The position numbers and the translations under genes were made by a program. A stretch of 64,000 nt of DNA from the NCBI GenBank assembly GCA_019752015.1, contig JAIEMQ010000006.1:320842-384841 (forward strand). Reading direction: 5' to 3'. The DNA is from Cyanobacteriota bacterium. GTDB lineage: Bacteria > Acidobacteriota > Vicinamibacteria > Vicinamibacterales > UBA2999. The notes under the pieces are model-generated. The model ran no database searches. It saw only the letters and a program-made list of their open reading frames with translations, and was not told where the DNA came from. Within the stretch, counting starts at the first letter, position 1; every line of letters starts with the position of its first letter. This document shows positions 32,926-43,174 of this stretch, one piece after another.

Positions 32926-33668
32926 TTTTTGTCGCGCTCCCGGCCTACAACGAATCCGAGGCGTTGCCGCGATTGCTGCAGCGCATGCGCGATACGCAGC
33001 CGCTGCTGCCCGAGCCGCTCAGCGTGATCGTTGTCGATGACGGCAGCACGGACGGTACGGCAGCGGCGGCCAGGCAATACGACAGCGCGGCGATGCGGGT
33101 CGAGGTGGTGGTGCACGAGCGCAACCGCGGGCTGCATGGGGCGCTCGATACCGGTTTTCGCGCCGCCGTAGAACGGGCCGGCGCCGACGACTGGGTGCTC
33201 ACGATGGACGCCGACGACACACATTCGCCGGACCAGATCGGCACGATGCTCGCCAAGGCGAAGGCCGCCGGCGCGAATGTCGTGATTGCGTCCCGCTTCC
33301 AGCCGGGCGCGGAATGGTTCGGCCTCAGCTGGGATCGCGTGCTGTTCAGCAAGACGGTCAGCTGGATGTTCCGTATCGCGTGGCCGATGCGCAACGTCCG
33401 CGATTACACCTGCGGCTATCGCCTGTATCGCGCGGATCTCCTCAAGCAGGCCTACCGGAAGTGGGGCGACGGCTTCGTCAACGAGCCGAGCTTCGCGTGC
33501 ATGCCTGACGTGTTGTGGAAAGTGAGCCGGCTGTCCCCGGTGTTCGCCGAGGTGCCGCTGTCGCTCCATTACGAGCGCAAGCCGGGCGAGAGCAAGATGA
33601 ACGTCGCGCGCACGATCAGGCGCACCCTCGGGCTGATCGTCAAGCGGCGATTCGGGATCAACACCTGA
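32922..33668 (+). CDS. GT2 family glycosyltransferase
   Basis: A 248-residue GT-A enzyme of the dolichyl-phosphate mannose synthase/DPM1 subgroup: 'IFVALPAYNESEALPRLLQRM', 'VIVVDDGSTDGTAAAA', 'NRGLHGALDTGF', the metal-binding 'LTMDADDTHSPDQI', and 'VIASRFQPGAEW'. It ends with 'SLHYERKPGESKMN', typical of polyprenyl-phosphate sugar synthases. It may therefore make the lipid-linked donor for the adjacent membrane transferase. ATG 32922 overlaps that gene's stop (ATGA). There is no C-terminal membrane pair. Confidence 0.85.
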   Translation: MIFVALPAYNESEALPRLLQRMRDTQPLLPEPLSVIVVDDGSTDGTAAAARQYDSAAMRVEVVVHERNRGLHGALDTGFRAAVERAGADDWVLTMDADDTHSPDQIGTMLAKAKAAGANVVIASRFQPGAEWFGLSWDRVLFSKTVSWMFRIAWPMRNVRDYTCGYRLYRADLLKQAYRKWGDGFVNEPSFACMPDVLWKVSRLSPVFAEVPLSLHYERKPGESKMNVARTIRRTLGLIVKRRFGINT

Positions 33669-35620
33669 GCGAATCCAGGAGCTACCGCGCCGACATTGAT
33701 GGCCTCCGCGCTGTCGCGGTGCTGGCGGTCGTCGGCTATCACGCGTTCCCGGGCATCATCCGGAGCGGCTTCGTTGGCGTCGACGTCTTCTTCGTCATCT
33801 CCGGATTCCTGATTACGCGCAACATCGCCGGCGCGCTCGATGCCGGCTCGTTCTCGTTTGCCGATTTCTACGGGCGGCGCGTTCGCCGGATCTTTCCAGC
33901 ACTGCTGCTCATGCTGATCGCGATCTACGCGATCGGTTGGGTCTTCCTCTTCACCAATGAATTCCGCGAGCTCGGCAAGCACACGGCGGCCGGCGCCGGG
34001 TTCGTGTCCAACCTCGCGCTGCAGGCGGAGGCGGGCTACTTTGATTACTCAGCGGACGCCAAGCCGCTGTTGCACCTCTGGTCGCTCGGCATCGAGGAAC
34101 AGTTTTACCTGGCGTGGCCGCTGCTGCTCTGGCTGATCTGGCCGCGCGTCAATCCCACGCTCGTGCTGATCGCCGTGACGGCGGCCTCGCTGGCCGCATC
34201 GCTCTACGCGTCGTTCCACTATCCCGTCGCGGCGTTTTACTTTCCGCTCTTCCGCGTCTGGGAGCTGGCATGTGGCGCGTTGCTGGCACTGGCGGTGCCT
34301 GCCGGCATCTTCGCCTCGAGCCGGCACGTGATCGGCGCTGCGGGCCTCGCGGGCATTGCGATCGGCGTGATGATCGCGGCCGATCGCACGGTCTTTCCAG
34401 GCTGGTGGGTGTTGTTGCCGGCCGGCGGCGCGTGGTTGTTGATCGCCGCCGGGCCGAACGGCATGGTCAATCGCCTGCTGGCGCTGCCGCCGCTGGTGTG
34501 GATTGGATTGATCAGTTATCCGCTCTACTTGTGGCACTGGCCGCTGCTGACGTTCGCGAGGATTCTCGATGGCCCGCTGCCGTCGCGAAGCGTCCGCATC
34601 ACAATGGTTGCGATCAGTGTCCTGTTGTCGTGGTTGACGATGCGCGCAGTGGAACGGCCGCTGCGCCGATCGATTAACGGCGGCCGTAAGGCGATCGTCC
34701 TGTCCGCGTGTATGGCGGTGGTGTGCGCGATCGGCCTCGCCACCTATGCGTGGGACGGCCTCGCGTTTCGTGCCGTCGCGCGCCGATCGCAGCCGTACAT
34801 CGCATCGATGGTCGAGTCGCCGCGCAGCAAGGAGTGCTTCGACATCCAGTACGCGCACGAGCGCGCCGACGGCTGGAATTGCCAAATCAACGCGGCCGCA
34901 GGACCGCCCACGGCGTTCGTGTTCGGCGATAGTCATGTTGCATCCCTGCTTCCCGCATTCGAAGCCGCAGCAGAAGAGCGCGGCCGCAGTCTCTACTTGA
35001 CCGGGTTTTCGGGATGTCCGCCGCTCGTTGGCATCAGGCAGGTTCGCGCCGATCTCGTCGTGCGGAATTGCGAGGCGCTCAACGAGCGCGTGTTTCGCTT
35101 TGTCGTCGATCGGAAGATTCCCGATCTCTATCTGGTCGCCGCCTGGAGTTACTACACCGACGGCGATTACACCGGCGACAATTACAGCCTGCTGACGGAC
35201 GGCGAGACTCGGCCGACGCTGGCGGGATCGCGCCTCGCCTTCGAGCGCGGGCTGGACCTCACGCTGTCGCGCTATCGCGCCGCCGGCGTGCGGCTCCACT
35301 TCGTGATGAAGGTGCCGTCTCAGTTGCGCGCGGCCACGGCCCTGGTCCGCGCGGTGATCACAAGCGGGCCTGAATCCGTTGAGGCGATCCGCGGCGTGTC
35401 CGTCCCCATCGAGCAACATCATCGATTGATGTCTTACGTCTCTTCGGTGTTTGCCGCCCGCCAGGTCTCGTTGATCGATCTCGATCCCGCATTCTGCAGC
35501 GATGGCGTGTGCGCGTTCGCGCAACCGGGTGCTTCGTTTTATATGGACAACAACCACCTGACGGTGACGGGAGCGTTGCGGGCGGCGCCGATCCTGGCGC
35601 AACACCTGTCCTTGCCTTAG
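33665..35620 (+). CDS. OafA-type acyltransferase-3 fused to SGNH domain (probable CTG start)
   Basis: A 651-residue polytopic O-acyltransferase. The N-terminus 'SYRADIDGLRAVAVLAVVGYHAFP' holds the family's RxDxLR and catalytic His. About ten helices follow, including 'FFVISGFLITRNI' and 'LWSLGIEEQFYLAWP'. The C-terminal SGNH domain has 'VFGDSHVASLLPAFEAA' and 'YMDNNHLTVTGA'. The conserved N-terminus leaves no room for an ATG, GTG or TTG in frame. CTG 33665 forms a CTGA overlap with the upstream stop, mirroring the ATGA junctions elsewhere. Such proteins acetylate O-antigen or exopolysaccharide outside the membrane. The stop overlaps the convergent gene's stop. Confidence 0.85.
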   Translation: MSESRSYRADIDGLRAVAVLAVVGYHAFPGIIRSGFVGVDVFFVISGFLITRNIAGALDAGSFSFADFYGRRVRRIFPALLLMLIAIYAIGWVFLFTNEFRELGKHTAAGAGFVSNLALQAEAGYFDYSADAKPLLHLWSLGIEEQFYLAWPLLLWLIWPRVNPTLVLIAVTAASLAASLYASFHYPVAAFYFPLFRVWELACGALLALAVPAGIFASSRHVIGAAGLAGIAIGVMIAADRTVFPGWWVLLPAGGAWLLIAAGPNGMVNRLLALPPLVWIGLISYPLYLWHWPLLTFARILDGPLPSRSVRITMVAISVLLSWLTMRAVERPLRRSINGGRKAIVLSACMAVVCAIGLATYAWDGLAFRAVARRSQPYIASMVESPRSKECFDIQYAHERADGWNCQINAAAGPPTAFVFGDSHVASLLPAFEAAAEERGRSLYLTGFSGCPPLVGIRQVRADLVVRNCEALNERVFRFVVDRKIPDLYLVAAWSYYTDGDYTGDNYSLLTDGETRPTLAGSRLAFERGLDLTLSRYRAAGVRLHFVMKVPSQLRAATALVRAVITSGPESVEAIRGVSVPIEQHHRLMSYVSSVFAARQVSLIDLDPAFCSDGVCAFAQPGASFYMDNNHLTVTGALRAAPILAQHLSLP

Positions 35621-36612
35621 CGGCTGAGATAACGCTTGCCGCGATTGATCACGGCGCGGCTCCAGTATTTCGCGTAGAGCGTTTCGAAATCGCGGCAGTT
35701 GCCGTTGAACGACGCCGTCGAGATCCGGGCGTAGTAGTTGAACGCCGTGTCGTTCCGGATCATCGCCTGGCAGCGCGCCAACAGGAACATATCGCTCAGC
35801 GCATCGACGATCGCATCGCGATCCGTGTAACCAGGATCCTTGTAATCACTGAAGTAGCGGCCGACGCCGGGAGGAGGGAAGACCTTCCGTCGAGTAACGG
35901 TATTCGGCAGCTGCGACAGCAGGTCGTGCATCATCTGCGAATCCGCCGCGAAAAAGATCTTCGCGCTCTTGCGAAGGTATTTCGGCAGACCGTTGATGGC
36001 CAATCGATAGGCGAGGCGGACCCTGCGAAGGAACGTCTGCTCGCGGGAGAAGATGTCGGTATTGACCCGGCCGTGATACGGCTGGCCTTTTGCGAATTCG
36101 CCGTTGCCCTGCGCGAGGTTGACACCGACCACGAACGAATCGCGGAAGTGCGCATCGGCGAACGCATCGATGCCGCGTTTCACGAAATCGCGCGGCTGAA
36201 TGTACGAATAAAAGTCCTTGAGAATCCAGAACTGGCGCGCGAGGTCGCCCTTCGCGTCCAGCCGGTTGAGCCCGTGATAGGCGCTGAGGACGATGTGCGG
36301 CCGGTCGTCACCGGATTTCAGGATCGCAGCCGCCTCCGGCAGGTGATCGACATCCGGCTCGGGCGGTCCCGGCCACGCCTCGCACGGCGCGTAATGAATG
36401 CGCACGCCCTGGATCACCGGCGGCGCCTCGAGGAACTCGGTGAAGTAATTGAGCGATGGATCTTTCAGGTGTGACAGGCCGCGCCAGTCGACGATCACGT
36501 CTCGATCAAGCTGCCGCGCGAACCAGATCGTGCCGGCGAGACTGAGCAGGTTCGATCCGATGCCGCTCCACGGATGCGGATGCGTGACGACGTAGCGTCT
36601 GGCCGGCGTCAT
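35617..36612 (-). CDS. NodZ-like (GT23-type) fucosyltransferase homologue
   Basis: A 331-residue protein. The N-terminal 'HPHPWSGIGSNLLSLAGTIWFARQLDRDVIVDWRG' and the C-terminal 'IFFAADSQMMHDLLSQLPN' with 'VFPPPGVGRYF' and 'DALSDMFLLARCQAMI' recall NodZ and related GDP-fucose-dependent transferases, in which such segments bind the nucleotide sugar. The comparison is from memory. A GDP-mannose 4,6-dehydratase gene lies at 41380, so a GDP-deoxyhexose donor is plausible. The track start (TTG 36618) is followed two codons later by ATG 36612, which I prefer. It is the last gene of the minus-strand operon and meets the acyltransferase stop in a 4-bp overlap. Confidence 0.58.
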   Translation of the reverse strand: MTPARRYVVTHPHPWSGIGSNLLSLAGTIWFARQLDRDVIVDWRGLSHLKDPSLNYFTEFLEAPPVIQGVRIHYAPCEAWPGPPEPDVDHLPEAAAILKSGDDRPHIVLSAYHGLNRLDAKGDLARQFWILKDFYSYIQPRDFVKRGIDAFADAHFRDSFVVGVNLAQGNGEFAKGQPYHGRVNTDIFSREQTFLRRVRLAYRLAINGLPKYLRKSAKIFFAADSQMMHDLLSQLPNTVTRRKVFPPPGVGRYFSDYKDPGYTDRDAIVDALSDMFLLARCQAMIRNDTAFNYYARISTASFNGNCRDFETLYAKYWSRAVINRGKRYLSR

Positions 36613-36627
36613 CAACAACCCGGCGCG

Positions 36628-37761
36628 CTAGATCGTGCGGCCATATTCGTCGATCAGCGACACCACCCTGTCGATATCGGCTTCGCTGAGTCCCTGGTGC
36701 ATCGGCAGCAGCAGCGTCGTGTTGGCCGCCTGCTCGGTGCCCGGCAGGTCGCGGCCGTCGTGCTGATAGATCGGCAGGCGATGCAGTGGGTAGTAGCGGA
36801 ACGTGACGTAGACCTGGCGCTCGCGCAAGTACGACGCGAGCGTGTTTCGATTCGATGGCGACATCTGCACCCAGTAGAAGTACGGCACCGAGTGGTCGTC
36901 GAGCAGGGCCGCCGGCGGCAGCTTGAGCCAGCGGTGCGATTTCAGCCGGTCGTTGTAGGCGCGCGCGACCTTTCGCCGGCGCTCTGCGAACGACCCGACC
37001 TTCTTCAACTGTTCGAGTCCGATCGCCGACGACAGGTCGTTCATGATCGCCCGCCGCCCGGGACGCGCCACATCGAATTCCCACCAGCGGTCGCCGGTCT
37101 TCGAGATCGCCGACGTGGTGCCGAGACCGAGATAGAGGTCGAGGCTGAGCGTGGCGTTTTGTCCGGGCGCCTTCGAATAGATCATCCCGCCGTCGCCGGT
37201 GGAGATCATCTTCATCGAGTCGAACGACCAGACGCCGAAATCGCCGGCCGTGCCGCAGGCGGTGCCATCCGGCAATCGACTAGCCGGCGCGCAGGCCGAG
37301 TCTTCGATCAGCGCAATGCCGCGTTCGCGGCAGAGCGCGGCGATCGCCTGCGTGTCGGCGATGGCAATGCCGCCGTAGTGCGTGATCAGCACCGCGCGCG
37401 TGCGCGGTGTGAGGCACGACGCAATGTGATCGAGCGTGGGATTGAGCGTTCGCGGATCGACATCCGCGAACACCGGACGCGCGCCCGCCGCCACCACCGC
37501 GTTGCCGGCGCCGACGAAAGTGATCGACGTGATCACGACTTCGTCGCCCGGCTTGACGCCGGCCGCCGCCACAGACTGGAAGAGACCTTCGGTGCAGCAG
37601 GTGGCGGAGACCACGCGATCGCGCTCAACGCCAAGGTGCGCGGCCCACGCCGCCTCGAATTGTTCGGTGATCTTGCCCCGGCCGGTCCAGTTCGAGGCCA
37701 TCACCGCCTTGACCGCCGCCAGCTCCTCCTCGCCGAGCTCCGGCTGGAACACGTTGATCAT
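36628..37761 (-). CDS. DegT/DnrJ/EryC1-family sugar aminotransferase
   Basis: A 377-residue PLP enzyme: 'NWTGRGKITEQFEAAWAAHLGV', 'GDEVVITSITFVGAGNAVVAAG', 'LIEDSACAPAS', and the PLP lysine in 'SFDSMKMISTGDGGMI'. This subgroup transfers an amino group to a keto sugar nucleotide. The ATG overlaps the GNAT gene stop as ATGA, so aminotransferase and N-acetyltransferase form a pair, as in many pathways to acetamido-dideoxy sugars. No dedicated 4,6-dehydratase lies next to it; the product of the gene at 41380 could feed it. Confidence 0.85.
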   Translation of the reverse strand: MINVFQPELGEEELAAVKAVMASNWTGRGKITEQFEAAWAAHLGVERDRVVSATCCTEGLFQSVAAAGVKPGDEVVITSITFVGAGNAVVAAGARPVFADVDPRTLNPTLDHIASCLTPRTRAVLITHYGGIAIADTQAIAALCRERGIALIEDSACAPASRLPDGTACGTAGDFGVWSFDSMKMISTGDGGMIYSKAPGQNATLSLDLYLGLGTTSAISKTGDRWWEFDVARPGRRAIMNDLSSAIGLEQLKKVGSFAERRRKVARAYNDRLKSHRWLKLPPAALLDDHSVPYFYWVQMSPSNRNTLASYLRERQVYVTFRYYPLHRLPIYQHDGRDLPGTEQAANTTLLLPMHQGLSEADIDRVVSLIDEYGRTI

Positions 37762-38189
37762 CGAGCGGTGCGCTCCAGCGTGACGAACCGTGGAGTGAAG
37801 CCGAGCCGGTTGAACAGGTTGAGCGATTGATCGTTATCGGCGAGCACTTCGGTGTAATACCGGAGGTGGCTGCCGAGCTGATCCATCGCGGCGCCCATCG
37901 CCTGCGTCATCACCCCCTGGCCGCGAAATTCCGGCGCCAGCAGGATGCTGCCGACATACGCGCGGCCATCGTCACCGACCTTGATCGAGAAGCAGCCGGC
38001 GCGCCGATCGCCGACGCGGACCATGTACCAGTGATTGTTCGGATGGGCGGCCAGGCTTCGGTGCCACGCGGCCTGGGCCTCGGGCGTGACCTCGTTCTGA
38101 TCGAAGAACCATCGGCGCTCGGCGTTGCGAAGCTGCCGCAGGAACTCGAGATCCTCCGCGCCGATCGTGTCCAGTCGAACGTCGCTCAC
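37758..38189 (-). CDS. GNAT acetyltransferase, amino-sugar type
   Basis: A 143-residue GNAT protein: 'LRNAERRWFFDQNEVTPEAQAAWHRSL' at the N-terminus and the acetyl-CoA loop 'RGQGVMTQAMGAAM', then 'NLFNRLGFTPRFV'. This is the layout of PseH/FdtC-like sugar N-acetyltransferases. GTG 38189, four bases after GAGGA, is preferred over the track start at 38303, which lies in the upstream gene. It is coupled to the downstream aminotransferase and should acetylate that enzyme's product. Confidence 0.78.
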   Translation of the reverse strand: MSDVRLDTIGAEDLEFLRQLRNAERRWFFDQNEVTPEAQAAWHRSLAAHPNNHWYMVRVGDRRAGCFSIKVGDDGRAYVGSILLAPEFRGQGVMTQAMGAAMDQLGSHLRYYTEVLADNDQSLNLFNRLGFTPRFVTLERTAR

Positions 38190-38227
38190 CGTGTCCTCAT
38201 CCGGTTCTAGTATTTCATGCGCGGCCG

Positions 38228-39298
38228 TCAGCCTCGCCACCATTGTCCGATCCGGTCGCGCCCGCTTCTCCCGAATGCCAGCAGGCTGGCCATCCTCTCC
38301 CATGAGATGTGGCGGAGGGCGGCAGGGTGATTGGTGCCGGCGTGGAGATAGATGGCAGCGGCCGCGATTCGAGACGACGGCCGCAACCGGAACGCGACCG
38401 CGTCGAACAACCGCGCCAGCGTGGCGTTGAAATCGCCGCCATCGCGATCGCCGCCGAATCGATCGAGCAGGCGATCGAACAGCGACAGAAACGCGTTGAC
38501 GCGATCCGGCGGCAGCCCGCGCACCGGCGCCGCCAGCAGATCGGCCTCGCTGTCGCTGACGGCATCCGCGCCCAGCAGCCGCCGTGCCTGCCGCAGCGTC
38601 AGCTCCCGGACCACGCGATCGAATCCGCGATCGTACTCGTTGTTGGACCCATCGTCTCGAACGGCGCCGATGATCGACGTCTCGCTGACGCGATAGCGGA
38701 TCAACCGCTCATCGAGGTTCGCGATCGCGTGATGCTCGGCAATGCGGCACCACAGGTCGTAGTCCTGCGAGAACGGATCGTAGGCGGCGTTGTAGCCGCC
38801 ACACTCCTTCGCGACGGCGGCCTTGAACGTCACCGACGTGTGGATGAACGGGTTGTCGAAGATCGAAAAGAACCGGATGCTGTCCTGGCCGGTCGGCCGG
38901 GTCACGACTCCGGTCACGTGATCGTCTTCCGCGATCACGGTGCCTTGCGTTCCGAGGAGCGCGACGTCCTGGTGCGTGTTCATGAACGCCAGCTGACGCG
39001 CGAGCCGCTCCGGCTCGGCAAGGTCGTCGGCATCCTGCCTGGCAATCAGCGGCGCGGCAGCGGCCCGCAGGCCTTCATTCAAAGCCGTGGAGAGGCCGCG
39101 ATTGTGCGGCAGTCTGATCAGGTTGATGCGGCCGTCGTTGCGGGCAGCGGCGATGTCCGCGGATCGATCCGTAGAGCCGTCGTCGACGATGACGAGCTCG
39201 AAGTTGCGATGGGTCTGCGAGAGGATGCTGTCGATGGCCGCGGGCAAATGGCGCGCGCCGTTGTAGACCGCCATCAACACCGAGACGTCGGGTTTCAC
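38228..39298 (-). CDS. GT2 family glycosyltransferase
   Basis: A 356-residue GT-A enzyme: 'VSVLMAVYNGARHLPAAIDSIL', 'ELVIVDDGSTDRSADIA', 'NRGLSTALNEGL', 'LIARQDADDLAEPERLARQ' (DxD region) and 'YDPFSQDYDLWCRI' (the ED motif region). The C-terminal third is a helical tail without membrane segments. The ATG overlaps the membrane transferase stop as ATGA. It is a typical chain-extending transferase of capsule and O-antigen clusters; the sugar is not predictable. Confidence 0.87.
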   Translation of the reverse strand: MKPDVSVLMAVYNGARHLPAAIDSILSQTHRNFELVIVDDGSTDRSADIAAARNDGRINLIRLPHNRGLSTALNEGLRAAAAPLIARQDADDLAEPERLARQLAFMNTHQDVALLGTQGTVIAEDDHVTGVVTRPTGQDSIRFFSIFDNPFIHTSVTFKAAVAKECGGYNAAYDPFSQDYDLWCRIAEHHAIANLDERLIRYRVSETSIIGAVRDDGSNNEYDRGFDRVVRELTLRQARRLLGADAVSDSEADLLAAPVRGLPPDRVNAFLSLFDRLLDRFGGDRDGGDFNATLARLFDAVAFRLRPSSRIAAAAIYLHAGTNHPAALRHISWERMASLLAFGRSGRDRIGQWWRG

Positions 39299-41334
39299 GT
39301 TGACTCGCTGAGTTTACCATCCCGGCGAAGCCGGATCGCCACGTGCCAGACGGCGATCGCCGTGTACGGAATCAGCATCGTGTGAATCGGCACGACGAGC
39401 CGTTCGCCTTTCGGATACACGATCACGATCGCGATGAATTGCGTGGCCGCGATCAGCGCGGGAATCAGGATCGGCCAGATCGACCCGTGACGATGCTTGA
39501 TCGCGAGCCACAATCCCGCCAGCGCCAGCGTCCACGTCAGGATGTAGACAGGCGAGTAACCCCAGCCTGGCGCATACGGTTCGTAGAATCCCAGCACGAA
39601 CAGCGCCTTCCGCCACAGGTTCAACGCGAACAGGCGCGGCTCGGTGATCGCGTATTCGATCACGGTGGCGGTAATGTCGCTGATGCCGAATCGTTGATAG
39701 ACGCCGTGTCGTTCAGGTGAAATCGTCAGCCCGGCCGGAGGCTCATTGCCGCCGAGCAGCGTGATTGCGCCTTCGGTTGGAATCGGCGAGGGCACGCCGG
39801 CGACGATCCAGTTGCGGATCGCGACGAGTGACAACACGGCCAGGAACGACGCGATCAGCATGGCGAGCCTGGATGTCCGCTTCGGCTGACCCTTCAGGGC
39901 GAGCCAGGCTGCCGGCCAGACGATCGCCCACGATAGCAGCGCGGTCGATCTGGTGATCGTCGCGAAGCCGCTGACAATGCCGGTGGCGCCGGCGTTTTTC
40001 GCCGACGGATGATCGCAAAGGCGAATCAACGCCGCGGCTGAGGCCACGAGCAGCGGGACGTAGAGAGATTCATTCAGCGGCTGCCCGGCAATGTGCCAGA
40101 ACTTCCATCCGATGAATGCAGTCGCGATTGGCAGCGCCACCATCGACACACGCTCGGCGGTGAACCTGATCGCGATCTCGACCAGCTTCACGATCGCCAG
40201 TGCGGCGAGCAGGCGCTGGACGAGCAGCGCGCCGAACATGAACTCGCCGAAGACGAAGTGCGTGGCCGCCAGGAAATATGGATAGAAGGCCTGGTAATAG
40301 AACGGCTCGCCCTGGCCAAGCGGTTGCCCGCCGCTCATCAGGATGCCGTTGAACAGGATGTCGCGGGCGTAGGATTCATAGGTCAGCGTGTCGTCGCCGC
40401 CGACGAGAATCATGACGCGCGTCGCCCACGGCCACGCGAAGCGAAGCGCGTCGATCGCCGCGACCGCGGCGAAGATGGCGATCGCCTGTTCACGCCGTTC
40501 GCGATCGGTTGCGACCTGTCCGAAGGCAGCGACCTTTCTCCAGGCCTCCTTCGCAAAGACGATCAGCACGAGTCCGAGCGCGGCGAGATCGGCCATCGTT
40601 CGCACGATGCGCAGCGCGCGCGCGGATTGCACCTGCCACTCGCGAATCTGCTGCGTGTAGACACTCAACGAATCAAAGGGTGTGGGAACACCACGCGTCG
40701 TGCCCGCTGAGAATCGGCGCGGCGCTCCGTACGGGGAAGACAACGACACATCAAGACGGTGCCAGCCCGGCGACAGGGTGAGCTGACCGATCTGCTTCTC
40801 GCCGTCGACGAAGACTTCGCCGGTCGCTCCGGGCGCGTCGACGTAGACCTCGCCGGCGCCGTTCGGCACCCACCAGAAGCCGCTCCATCGCACCGAGAAT
40901 TCGAGCTGATTGCGATCGCGCGGACGCACCTGGAAAAAACTGAAGCGGCTGTTGTCGTTGAAGAAATTCAGCGGCAGCTCGTTGCCGCCGGGCTCGAAAT
41001 GCAGTTGCGAATCGATCCTTGTGAACGCGGTGGAAAACGGCCCGCTGCGCTCGGGCGCGCCGGTCGCATCAATGGTCGTGAAGTAGCGCGCGCGGAATCC
41101 GGGGCTGCCGGGAATCGCCCACCCCGACGCCGTCGTGATGATCAGCATTGCTGCTGCCGCGGGCGCGAGCGGCAGGCGGCCGCCGTAAATCGCCAGCCAG
41201 CCGATCGCGACGAGCGGCGCCGCTTCGAGCGGTCCAAGCGGCCACCCGCCAACCACTCCACCGGCGTCGCTCGGGATGATGAAATACGCGGCCCAGATGA
41301 GCAGGGCGATCAGGCGGCGTCGGTCGGCGGGCAC
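39295..41334 (-). CDS. Membrane glycosyltransferase with PA14-like extracytoplasmic insert
   Basis: A 679-residue protein. Two to three N-terminal helices lead to a soluble domain at about residues 75-215: 'FRARYFTTIDATGAPERSG', 'LEFSVRWSGFWWVPNGAGEV', 'VDAPGATGEVFVDGEKQIG', 'SPGWHRLDVSLSSP'. About nine more helices follow, with 'GDDTLTYESYARDILFNGI' and 'QPLNESLYVPLLVASAAALI', close in plan to the protein at 30898. Both look like lipid-sugar-dependent transferases with a carbohydrate-binding style insert. GTG 41334 lies 45 bp from the divergent gmd start. It is the first gene of a five-gene minus-strand operon. Confidence 0.72.
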   Translation of the reverse strand: MPADRRRLIALLIWAAYFIIPSDAGGVVGGWPLGPLEAAPLVAIGWLAIYGGRLPLAPAAAAMLIITTASGWAIPGSPGFRARYFTTIDATGAPERSGPFSTAFTRIDSQLHFEPGGNELPLNFFNDNSRFSFFQVRPRDRNQLEFSVRWSGFWWVPNGAGEVYVDAPGATGEVFVDGEKQIGQLTLSPGWHRLDVSLSSPYGAPRRFSAGTTRGVPTPFDSLSVYTQQIREWQVQSARALRIVRTMADLAALGLVLIVFAKEAWRKVAAFGQVATDRERREQAIAIFAAVAAIDALRFAWPWATRVMILVGGDDTLTYESYARDILFNGILMSGGQPLGQGEPFYYQAFYPYFLAATHFVFGEFMFGALLVQRLLAALAIVKLVEIAIRFTAERVSMVALPIATAFIGWKFWHIAGQPLNESLYVPLLVASAAALIRLCDHPSAKNAGATGIVSGFATITRSTALLSWAIVWPAAWLALKGQPKRTSRLAMLIASFLAVLSLVAIRNWIVAGVPSPIPTEGAITLLGGNEPPAGLTISPERHGVYQRFGISDITATVIEYAITEPRLFALNLWRKALFVLGFYEPYAPGWGYSPVYILTWTLALAGLWLAIKHRHGSIWPILIPALIAATQFIAIVIVYPKGERLVVPIHTMLIPYTAIAVWHVAIRLRRDGKLSEST

Positions 41335-41364
41335 GTTGGAGTGTGTCGAGTCTATGTCAGATGC

Positions 41365-43165
<1,801 letters not shown>

Positions 43166-43174
43166 GATTCAGGC

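Noticed and set aside
34049-35605. Minus-strand ORF of 518 aa
   Set aside because: Antisense of the OafA-type gene, with low-complexity Arg/Gln/Asp composition and no motif.
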